DNA from: DATKZH01 sp964505295
GTDB lineage: Bacteria > Planctomycetota > Planctomycetia > Pirellulales > Thermoguttaceae
Direction: 5' to 3'
Length of the DNA: 12,193 bases
Assembly (NCBI GenBank): GCA_964505295.1
Contig: CAZDHR010000210.1
Coordinates: 1-12,193 of the forward strand
This document shows positions 1-6,019 of this stretch, one piece after another. The notes under the pieces are model-generated. The model saw only the letters and a program-made list of their open reading frames with translations. It was not told the DNA's origin and did no database searches. Made by a program: the position numbers and the translations under genes. Within the stretch, counting starts at the first letter, position 1, and every line of letters starts with the position of its first letter.

Positions 1-2964
1 GAAGACGACAGCCCCCTTTGGGACCCGTCCAAGCGGTTCATTCAGGCCGACCCGCTCACGCTCCAGACCGGCGTCGACTGGGTCTTCGCCGGCGGCGACA
101 TGCTCACCGGGCCCAAGTCGGTCGTCGAGGCGGTCGCTCAAGGGCACGACGCGGCCGAATCGATCGACCGCTTCCTCCGCGGCGAGGACCTGGCCGCCGG
201 ACGCGCAGAGCCGGAGCCGACTCCCGCCGAAATGCCCGAGCGGTCGTTCCCCCTGAGGCCGCGGGCGGTGCCGTCACGCCGGCCGGTCGATGAGCGGACC
301 GGCTACGAGGAGATCGAAGAAACGCTCGATGAGGAAGCGGCCGTGGCCGAAGCCGGCCGGTGCCTGGCGTGCGGCATTTGCAGCGAGTGCCTCCAGTGCG
401 TCACGGCGTGCACTGCCGAGGCGATCGTCCACGACATGCTCCCGGAGGAGGTGACGCTCGACGTCGGCTCGATCCTGCTCACGCCCGGCTTCGACCCCTT
501 CGATCCGCGTGGGCGGGGCGAGTACGGCTACGGCCAGTGTCAGAACGTGATCACGAGCATCGAGTTCGAGCGGATTCTCAGCGCTTCCGGCCCGTACCAG
601 GGGCACGTGCTCCGCCCGTCCGACCGCACCGAGCCGAAGCGCGTGGCCTGGATCCAGTGCGTCGGCTCGCGCGACGTCCAGTCGGGCAACGAATACTGTA
701 GCGGCGTCTGCTGCATGTACGCCATCAAAGAAGCGATCATGGCCATCGACCACGTGCCGGGCCTGGAAGCGACCATCTTCTACAACGACATCCGCACCTA
801 CGGGAAAGGGTTCGAGCGTTACTACGAGAGTGCGAAGCAGAAGTACGGCGTCCGGTTCAAGCGAGGGATTATCTCCACGATCAAGGAGCGGCAGCAGACC
901 AAGAACCTGGTGCTCGCCTACGTGGCCGAGGACGGCGAAGTGACCGAGGAGGAATTCGACCTGGTGATCCTCAGCGTCGGTCTGCGACCGTCGGCCACTA
1001 CCGCACAACTGGCCGGGGCCCTGGGCGTCGAGCTCGACCGATTCGGCTTCTGCCGGACCGACGCCTTGGCGCCGGGCCGCACGAGCAAGGAGGGCATTTT
1101 TGTGGCTGGCGCGTTTGCCGCGCCGAGGGACATCCCCGAGACGGTGATGACGGCCAGCGCCTCGGCCGCCATGGTCGGCGAACTGCTTCACGAGGTCCGC
1201 GGCACGAAGATCCGCCAGAAGACCTACCCCGAGGAACGGGACGTCGGCGACGAAGAGCCGCGGATCGGCGTGTTCGTCTGCCGCTGCGGCACGAACATCG
1301 CCCGGTCGGTCGAGGTGCCCGGCGTGGTCGAGTACGCCAAGACGCTCCCGAACGTCGTCCATGCCGAAGAGAACCTCTACACGTGCTCCACCGACACCCA
1401 GCAGAGAATCACCGAGACGATCCGCGAGCACAAGCTGAACCGCGTGGTCGTGGCAAGCTGCACGCCGCGCACGCATGAGCCGTTGTTCCAGGAGACGCTC
1501 CGCGAGGCCGGGCTGAACAAGCACCTGTTCGAGATGGCCAACATCCGCGACCAGTGCTCCTGGGTCCACTTCAACCAGCCCGACCTGGCCACCTTCAAGG
1601 CCAAGGACCTCGTGCGCATGGCGGTCGCCCGCGCGGCCACGCTCCGCCCGTTCGAGGACATGCTCCTGGACGTGGACCAGCGGGCGATCGTGCTCGGCGG
1701 GGGCGTGGCCGGCATGACCGCCGCGTTGAGCCTCGCCGACCAGGGGTTCGAGGTCGCCCTGGTCGAGCGCGAAGCGGAGCTGGGCGGCATCGCGCGCCAG
1801 ATCCGCCACGTGCTCGAGGGCCCCGATCCGCAGGCGTTCCTCGCCGATCTGGTGACGCGTGTCAAGGAGCACTCGCTCGTGCGGCTCTACACGGGCGCGA
1901 CGCTGGAAGACTTCGGGGGCCACATCGGCAAGTTTCGGGCGACGCTCCGCCAGGGCGACCGCGTGATGGAGGTCGGCGGCGGCGCCGTCATCGTGGCCAT
2001 CGGCGGCGCCCCCTACGAGCCCCGGGAATACGGCTATCCGGAGAGCGAGGCGATCATCACCCAACTGGAGTTGGAGGCGAAGCTCGCCGATCCGGCGTTC
2101 GCCGCCGGCCTTCAGCAGGTGGTGATGATCCAGTGTGTCGGCTCGCGCGACGAGGAACACCCGTACTGCTCGCGGGTATGCTGCCAGGAGGCCGTGAAGA
2201 ACGCGCTGGCCATCAAGGAGGCGAACCCCAAGGCCCAAGTGTTCGTCCTCTTCCGCGACGTGCGCACGTACGGGTTCGACGAACTGCACTACCAGCGGGC
2301 GCGCGAGGCGGGCGTCGTGTTCATCCGCTTCGATCCGGAGAACAAGCCGGAGGTGAGCTTGGAAGGCGGGCTGACGGTCACCGTGACCGACGACGCGCTG
2401 GGCCGACCCGTCGAGCTTCGGCCCGACGCGCTCGTCCTTTCCGCCGCGATCCGCCCGCACCCGGAGGCCGAGTCGGTCTCCCGGGCGCTCAAGGTGCCGC
2501 TGAACGCCGACGGCTTCTTCCTCGAAGCGCACATGAAGCTCCGGCCGCTCGATTTCCCGAGCGACGGCGTCTTCCTGGCCGGCCTGGCCCATGCGCCCAA
2601 GTCGATCAGCGAGTCGATTAGCCAGGCGAAGGGGGCCGCGGCCCGGGCGGCAACGGTGATCTCACGGCCGGTGATGTACCGGTCGGGGATCGTCTCCGAG
2701 GTGGACCAGACAGCCTGCGCCGGCTGTCTGACTTGCGTACGGCTTTGCCCGTACGAAGTGCCGGAGATCAACGAGGAAGGCGTGGCCTACATCGAGCCGG
2801 CAAGCTGTCAGGGCTGCGGGCTGTGTGCGGCGGCCTGTCCGCGCAAAGCGATTACCACGCGGCACTACGACGACCGGCAGCTCGTGGCCAAGGTCGACGT
2901 GCTGTTCGGCGATCCGTCGTTCGAAGCCGCGGCGGCAGCCACCGATTCGAGGGAGGATAGTTGA
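1..2964 (+). CDS. hdrA: GltD-HdrA-HdrA fusion flavo-iron-sulfur protein (5' end outside window)
   Basis: Cytoplasmic electron-transfer hub of the heterodisulfide reductase A family; HdrA proteins carry FAD and several [4Fe-4S] clusters and are the bifurcating subunit of Hdr complexes. The frame is open from base 1, so the N-terminus is missing; 987 residues are visible. In order: the end of a GltD-like FAD/NAD(P) module (GVDWVFAGGD, residues 24-33); a cysteine cluster CLACGICSECLQC (C121-C133, then C137); a first HdrA-like C-terminal half with WIQCVGSRD and YCSGVCCMYAIKEA (residues 217-243); then a second HdrA unit with CRCG (C427, C429), YTCS (C462), ASCTPRTHEP (C487), FAD motif GGGVAG (566-571), a second IQCVGSRD/YCSRVCC (711-728), and two terminal [4Fe-4S] motifs (C906/909/912/916 and C936/939/942/946). 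The second unit lacks the ferredoxin insert usual in HdrA. It stops with TGA, 123 bp before mvhD. Family assignment is sure; partners and function are inferred from the neighbours. Confidence 0.93.
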   Translation, partial: EDDSPLWDPSKRFIQADPLTLQTGVDWVFAGGDMLTGPKSVVEAVAQGHDAAESIDRFLRGEDLAAGRAEPEPTPAEMPERSFPLRPRAVPSRRPVDERTGYEEIEETLDEEAAVAEAGRCLACGICSECLQCVTACTAEAIVHDMLPEEVTLDVGSILLTPGFDPFDPRGRGEYGYGQCQNVITSIEFERILSASGPYQGHVLRPSDRTEPKRVAWIQCVGSRDVQSGNEYCSGVCCMYAIKEAIMAIDHVPGLEATIFYNDIRTYGKGFERYYESAKQKYGVRFKRGIISTIKERQQTKNLVLAYVAEDGEVTEEEFDLVILSVGLRPSATTAQLAGALGVELDRFGFCRTDALAPGRTSKEGIFVAGAFAAPRDIPETVMTASASAAMVGELLHEVRGTKIRQKTYPEERDVGDEEPRIGVFVCRCGTNIARSVEVPGVVEYAKTLPNVVHAEENLYTCSTDTQQRITETIREHKLNRVVVASCTPRTHEPLFQETLREAGLNKHLFEMANIRDQCSWVHFNQPDLATFKAKDLVRMAVARAATLRPFEDMLLDVDQRAIVLGGGVAGMTAALSLADQGFEVALVEREAELGGIARQIRHVLEGPDPQAFLADLVTRVKEHSLVRLYTGATLEDFGGHIGKFRATLRQGDRVMEVGGGAVIVAIGGAPYEPREYGYPESEAIITQLELEAKLADPAFAAGLQQVVMIQCVGSRDEEHPYCSRVCCQEAVKNALAIKEANPKAQVFVLFRDVRTYGFDELHYQRAREAGVVFIRFDPENKPEVSLEGGLTVTVTDDALGRPVELRPDALVLSAAIRPHPEAESVSRALKVPLNADGFFLEAHMKLRPLDFPSDGVFLAGLAHAPKSISESISQAKGAAARAATVISRPVMYRSGIVSEVDQTACAGCLTCVRLCPYEVPEINEEGVAYIEPASCQGCGLCAAACPRKAITTRHYDDRQLVAKVDVLFGDPSFEAAAAATDSREDS

Positions 2965-2977
2965 GCGAACGAATACC

Positions 2978-3057
2978 GTAGGGTGGGTGCTTGCACCCAC
3001 GCGCCTTGGCAAACACCTTGAACCGCCGCTCCGCGTGCGTGCAAGCACGCACCCTAC
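2978..3057. repeat. Nested inverted repeat (TAGGGTGGGTGC family) between hdrA and mvhD
   Basis: Two 26-nt arms (2978-3003 and 3032-3057) are inverted copies matching at 24 of 26 positions, separated by 28 nt. Each arm is itself a palindrome: GTGGGTGC-TT-GCACCCAC at 2983-3000 and GTGCGTGC-AA-GCACGCAC at 3035-3052. The element fills most of the 123-bp gap between hdrA and mvhD. I see no transposase and no T-run after it, so it looks like a small dispersed palindromic or MITE-like unit rather than a classical terminator. Copy number elsewhere in the genome cannot be seen here. Confidence 0.85.
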
Positions 3058-3074
3058 ATTTCCCGGCCGATCCC

Positions 3075-3083
3075 GGGGGGAAG
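3075..3083 (+). promoter_or_regulatory. Ribosome binding site for the TTG start of mvhD
   Basis: The purine run GGGGGGAAG ends 4 nt before the TTG at 3088. No ATG or GTG upstream in this frame gives a better start, and the FlpD homology begins about 13 residues after the TTG, so this site supports TTG initiation. Confidence 0.55.
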
Positions 3084-3087
3084 ACCG

Positions 3088-3657
3088 TTGAGCCAGCAAG
3101 ATTCCAGACAACCGTTCGAGCCCAAGGTGGTCGCCTACTGCTGCACCTACTGCGCCTACACGGCCGGCGACCTGGCCGGCTCGATGCGACTGGAGTACGC
3201 GCCGAACGTGCGGGTGATCCAGATCCTCTGCTCAGGCAAGATCGACGCGGTGTTGCTCCTCAAGGCTTTTGAAGATGGGGCCGACGCCGTTTACGTGGCC
3301 GGTTGTGCGGTGGGCGATTGCCACTTCCTGGAAGGCAACCTGCGGGGAATGCAGACGGTAGCCCACGCCAAGAAGCTCCTGGCGGAGATCGGGCTGGAGC
3401 CGGAGCGGCTGGAATTCTTCCAGATTCCGGCCTCCGAAGGGCCGGGCTTCGCCCAGACCGCCAACGAGATGACCGCACGCGCCAGACAGTTGGGTCCCAA
3501 TCCTCTGCGGAAAACGATGCAGCAAGACGCGGGCGGAAAACTCGACAGGGAACCCGACGAACATCCGCCGCTTCCCCAGGCCACGCATGGGAAGCTCGTC
3601 CGCGACGCCGAGCGGGACGGCGACGCAAGCCACCACGGGCCGGAACCCGAAGCGTGA
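3088..3657 (+). CDS. mvhD: MvhD/FlpD-type [2Fe-2S] electron-transfer subunit
   Basis: Small cytoplasmic iron-sulfur protein of the MvhD/FlpD family (189 residues, TTG start). In known complexes it docks on HdrA and passes electrons from a hydrogenase, formate dehydrogenase or NADH-oxidising module to the HdrA flavin. The family signature is complete: CCTYCAYTAGDLAG (C18, C19, C22), QILCSGKID (C48), and VAGCAVGDCHFLEGN (C73, C78). The core ends near residue 136; the family is usually about 130-150 residues, so the last 50 or so (proline-, histidine- and charge-rich, no cysteine) are an unusual tail of unknown role. It lies downstream of hdrA and upstream of metV, matching the HdrA-MvhD-MetV-MetF set of acetogens. 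No hydrogenase subunits (MvhA/G) accompany it here, so the electron source is more likely formate or NAD(P)H through the downstream modules. Confidence 0.92.
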   Translation: MSQQDSRQPFEPKVVAYCCTYCAYTAGDLAGSMRLEYAPNVRVIQILCSGKIDAVLLLKAFEDGADAVYVAGCAVGDCHFLEGNLRGMQTVAHAKKLLAEIGLEPERLEFFQIPASEGPGFAQTANEMTARARQLGPNPLRKTMQQDAGGKLDREPDEHPPLPQATHGKLVRDAERDGDASHHGPEPEA

Positions 3658-3680
3658 TCCAGGCGTTGACGCAAATGATC

Positions 3681-3821
3681 AGAGATGAGGGATGAGAGAT
3701 GAGAAACAAGCCCGGAAAGGACTGGACGGGATAACAGGATAACAGAGATGGGTATGACATCACTATTTATCCTCTTCATCCTGTTATCCCGTCCAACCCC
3801 TCATCCCTCTTCCCTCATCCT
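3681..3821. repeat. Compound inverted repeat between mvhD and metV
   Basis: An inner perfect 18-bp inverted repeat has arms 3723-3740 (TGGACGGGATAACAGGAT) and 3778-3795. It is nested inside an outer purine/pyrimidine inverted repeat with arms 3684-3703 (GATGAGGGATGAGAGATGAG) and 3800-3819, matching at 18 of 20. The 37-nt centre is AT-richer than the surroundings. The GATGAGG and GGATAACAGGATAA motifs are tandem-like and resemble dispersed repeats of planctomycete genomes (from memory). The element takes up most of the 185-bp gap; nothing else is evident there except the metV ribosome binding site. Confidence 0.85.
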
Positions 3822-3831
3822 TACCATGAGT

Positions 3832-3835
3832 GGAG
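3832..3835 (+). promoter_or_regulatory. Ribosome binding site of metV
   Basis: GGAG lies 7 nt before the ATG at 3843, just outside the upstream palindromic repeat. It supports that ATG rather than the out-of-frame ATG at 3826. Confidence 0.55.
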
Positions 3836-3842
3836 CTGATCC

Positions 3843-4526
3843 ATGATCGTCGCCAAACGAAAGCCGCTGGAACAGATCGAAGCGATGCTCGAGGGCGCCG
3901 AGAAAGTGCTCGTCGTCGGGTGCGGCACGTGCGTGGCCGTCTGCATGGCCGGCGGGGAGAAGGAAGTCGAGCTGCTGGCGGCCGAGCTGCGCATGAAGAG
4001 CAAGCTCGACGGCAAGCCGCGCACGGTCGACGAGATCACCGTCACCCGGCAGTGCGACAAGGAGTACCTCGAGCCGTTGGCCAAGTACGTCGATCAGTAC
4101 GACGTGATCCTCTCCACCGCCTGCGGCGCGGGCGTGCAGTTCCTGGCCGAGCGGTTCGACGACAAGGTCATCCTCCCCGCCCTGAATACGCTGTTCATCG
4201 GCGTGGCCGAGGGGGCCGGTGTCTGGTCGCAAAAGTGCATGGCCTGCGAAGAGTGCATCCTCGACCAGACCGGCGGCATCTGCCCGATGACGATCTGCCC
4301 CAAGAACCTGCTCAACGGCCCTTGCGGCGGCACGGACCACGGGAAGTGCGAGGTGGACGGCGAAAAGGATTGCGCCTGGACGCTCATCTACCGGCGGCTG
4401 GAGAAGCTCGGGCATCTGGACCGGATGAAGAAGATCCAGCCGCCCAAGGACTACAGCGTGATGACCAAGCCGGGCAGGTTCACCCACGAGGCCTTCGAAC
4501 AGGCCGCTGCCGAATCCGAGGAGTAG
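3843..4526 (+). CDS. metV: MetV, methylenetetrahydrofolate reductase iron-sulfur partner subunit
   Basis: A 227-residue cysteine-rich protein of the MetV family (methylene-THF reductase C-terminal domain), the obligate partner of short bacterial MetF proteins in acetogens. MetV carries Fe-S and zinc sites and relays electrons to the flavin of MetF. Visible features are VVGCGTCVAVC (C27, C30, C34), TRQC (C71), STACGAG (C94), and the signature block KCMACEECILDQTGGICP-MTICPKNLLNGPCGG (C132, C135, C138, C147, C152, C161) followed by C169 and C177. Length is typical for the family and there is no membrane segment or signal peptide. The ATG at 3843 is preceded by GGAG at good spacing. metF begins 4 bp after its stop, so the two are translationally linked. 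HdrA and MvhD immediately upstream point to a MetFV-HdrA-MvhD type assembly. Confidence 0.93.
   Translation: MIVAKRKPLEQIEAMLEGAEKVLVVGCGTCVAVCMAGGEKEVELLAAELRMKSKLDGKPRTVDEITVTRQCDKEYLEPLAKYVDQYDVILSTACGAGVQFLAERFDDKVILPALNTLFIGVAEGAGVWSQKCMACEECILDQTGGICPMTICPKNLLNGPCGGTDHGKCEVDGEKDCAWTLIYRRLEKLGHLDRMKKIQPPKDYSVMTKPGRFTHEAFEQAAAESEE
4518..4523 (+). promoter_or_regulatory. Ribosome binding site of metF inside metV
   Basis: GAGGAG forms the last two sense codons of metV and lies 7 nt before the metF ATG at 4531, so translation of the two genes is probably coupled. Confidence 0.6.
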
Positions 4527-4530
4527 GGGG

Positions 4531-5415
4531 ATGGTCGCTGCGTTCCAAGAGGCTTTCCGAGAGAAACCGTTCGTCGTCACCGCCGAGGTCGGTCCGCCCA
4601 AGGGCACCGACGTCGCCCAGCTCCAAGAGCACATCGACCTGTTGAAGGACAAGGTCGACGGGCTGAACGTGACCGACAACCAGAGCTCGGTGATGCGGAT
4701 CAGCTCGCTGGCGATCTGCCGGATGATCCTGGACCGCGGGGGCGAGCCGATCCTCCAGTTGACCTGCCGCGACCGCAACCGGCTGGCGCTCCAGTCGGAG
4801 CTGCTCTCGGCGTCGGTCCTCGGCGTGCGCAGCGTGCTCTGTCTCACCGGCGACTTCATCTCCGTGGGCGACCACCCCCAGGCCAAGCCGGTCTTCGACC
4901 TCGACAGCGTGCAGTTGCTCCAGACGGTCGGGCTCTTGAATGGAGGAAAGGACCTGGCGGGTAACGACCTCCTCGGCCCCACCGACCTCTTCCCCGGCGC
5001 GGTCGTCACGCCCGAGGCCGATCCCATCGAGCCGCAGATGATCAAGTTCGAGAAGAAAATCGTGGCCGGGGCCCAATTCATCCAGACCCAGGCGATCTAC
5101 GACCTGGACAACTTCAAGCGGTTCATGGATCGCGCGCGCCAGCACGACGGCGTGAAGATCATGGCCGGCATCGTGCTGTTGGTCTCCGCCGGCATGGCCA
5201 AGTACATGAACAAGAACGTGCCCGGCATCTTCGTGCCCGACCCGCTGGTGAAAGAAATGGCCGACGCGCCCAAGGGGAAGCGCCTGGAAGCGGGCATCCG
5301 GATCGCGGGCAGGATGATCAAGCAACTGCGGGAAGAGAAGATCTGCGACGGCGTGCACATCATGGCCATCGGCAAGGAAGAGTGCGTGCCGGATATCCTC
5401 AGGGCATCGGAGTAG
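4531..5415 (+). CDS. metF: MetF, 5,10-methylenetetrahydrofolate reductase
   Basis: Reduces 5,10-methylene-THF to 5-methyl-THF (or the reverse) using FAD or FMN in a TIM-barrel fold; 294 residues, the usual length for MetF. Seen in the sequence: TAEVGPPKG near the N-terminus (E19, the position of the catalytic glutamate in MetF), NVTDNQSSVMRIS (46-58), LQLTCRDRNR (76-84), LCLTGDF (103-109), FIQTQAIYDLDNF (183-195) in place of the FxxTQxxFD element, and a C-terminal helix region ending IMAIGKEECVPDIL. It is 4 bp downstream of metV and should form a complex with it. In bacteria with this MetV-MetF pair the electron donor is often not simply NADH but an Hdr/Rnf-type module; here HdrA and MvhD are the obvious candidates. 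It could serve methionine synthesis alone, but the redox neighbours argue for an energy-related C1 role. Confidence 0.95.
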   Translation: MVAAFQEAFREKPFVVTAEVGPPKGTDVAQLQEHIDLLKDKVDGLNVTDNQSSVMRISSLAICRMILDRGGEPILQLTCRDRNRLALQSELLSASVLGVRSVLCLTGDFISVGDHPQAKPVFDLDSVQLLQTVGLLNGGKDLAGNDLLGPTDLFPGAVVTPEADPIEPQMIKFEKKIVAGAQFIQTQAIYDLDNFKRFMDRARQHDGVKIMAGIVLLVSAGMAKYMNKNVPGIFVPDPLVKEMADAPKGKRLEAGIRIAGRMIKQLREEKICDGVHIMAIGKEECVPDILRASE

Positions 5416-5430
5416 CTTGATTCCGCCCTG

Positions 5431-5454
5431 GTTCCCAAGCCGGAGCTTGGGAAC
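5431..5454. repeat. Perfect hairpin repeat (GTTCCCAAGC / GCTTGGGAAC) after metF
   Basis: Arms 5431-5440 and 5445-5454 are perfectly complementary over 10 bp with a CGGA loop, 15 bp after the metF stop. The following bases (GAGAAAAACGAG) are A-rich, not T-rich, so this is not a typical intrinsic terminator on the + strand. The sequence resembles a widespread dispersed hairpin repeat, and its right arm recurs exactly at 12101-12110. The remainder of the 115-bp gap to nuoE shows nothing I can name. Confidence 0.8.
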
Positions 5455-5517
5455 GAGAAAAACGAGAGGAACGGGGAACGCGCAGCGTCGTAACGGCTTG
5501 CTTCTTATGACCGTTGA

Positions 5518-5524
5518 GTGGGGA
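5518..5524 (+). promoter_or_regulatory. Ribosome binding site deciding the nuoE start
   Basis: GTGGGGA ends 6 nt before the ATG at 5531. The in-frame ATG at 5507 and TTG at 5417 lack any purine-rich site, and the extra residues they would add are encoded by the hairpin repeat and show no homology. Confidence 0.5.
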
Positions 5525-5530
5525 TACGCC

Positions 5531-6019
5531 ATGGAGAACTGCGAGTGTCTCGACCCCGTCTTCGCCTCGTTTGACGGGAAACGGGACGAGCTGATCCCGA
5601 TCCTCCAGCAGGTGCAGGAGAAGCTCGGCTATCTTCCCGAAGACGCCATGTTCACGGTGGCCCGGTTCACCGGCGTGCCCGAAAGCAGCGTCTACGCCGT
5701 GGCCACCTTCTACGCCCAATTCCGCTTCACCCCCATCGGGCGGACCCACGTGACGGTTTGCCGGGGCACCTCGTGCCACGTGCGGGGCGCGCCGCGGATC
5801 CTCGAAGCCCTGGAGAGACAGCTCGGCATCAAGGAAGGGGAGACCACGCCCGACCTCGAGTATTCGCTGGAGACCGTGGCGTGCATCGGGGCTTGTGGGT
5901 TGTCGCCCTGCATTATGATCAACAAGAAGGTCGAGGCCAAGCTGACTCCCAAGAAGGTGGCGGAACTGTTCCCGAAACGCCATCCGGTGCCTGTCGCGGA
6001 GGGCGATCACCATGACTGA
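5531..6019 (+). CDS. nuoE: NuoE/HydC-type [2Fe-2S] thioredoxin-fold subunit
   Basis: Small subunit (162 residues from the chosen ATG) of NADH-oxidising modules found in complex I, HydABC hydrogenases and NAD-dependent formate dehydrogenases. It holds one [2Fe-2S] cluster near the FMN of NuoF. The helical N-terminal part (LIPILQQVQEKLGYLP, 21-36, and VYAVATFYAQFRF, 54-66) and the cluster ligands CRGTSC (C77, C82) and CIGAC (C118, C122) are all present with the standard spacing. The stop codon overlaps the start of the NuoF-GltD gene by 8 bp, so the two are co-translated. Start choice rests on the ribosome binding site at 5518-5524 and on the homologous region. With the downstream genes it forms the NAD(P)H end of a soluble formate dehydrogenase or related bifurcating complex. 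Confidence 0.93.
   Translation: MENCECLDPVFASFDGKRDELIPILQQVQEKLGYLPEDAMFTVARFTGVPESSVYAVATFYAQFRFTPIGRTHVTVCRGTSCHVRGAPRILEALERQLGIKEGETTPDLEYSLETVACIGACGLSPCIMINKKVEAKLTPKKVAELFPKRHPVPVAEGDHHD
5998..6003 (+). promoter_or_regulatory. Ribosome binding site of the nuoF-gltD gene inside nuoE
   Basis: GGAGGG lies 8 nt before the ATG at 6012, inside the 3' end of nuoE; the ATG itself overlaps the nuoE stop region. Confidence 0.6.

Noticed and set aside
274..2592. Long minus-strand open frame opposite hdrA
   Set aside because: Same reason: it mirrors the HdrA coding frame and has no recognisable domain.
2965..3087. CRISPR-like or riboswitch-like structure between hdrA and mvhD
   Set aside because: There are only two inverted arms, no direct repeats with spacers, and no conserved riboswitch core that I recognise.
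5431..5460. Intrinsic terminator between metF and nuoE
   Set aside because: The stem is strong but is followed by A-rich, not T-rich sequence, and the motif recurs at 12101-12110, so a dispersed repeat is the better call.
5417..5530. Upstream-extended start for nuoE (TTG at 5417 or ATG at 5507)
   Set aside because: The extension would translate the hairpin repeat, lacks a ribosome binding site, and NuoE homology begins after the ATG at 5531.
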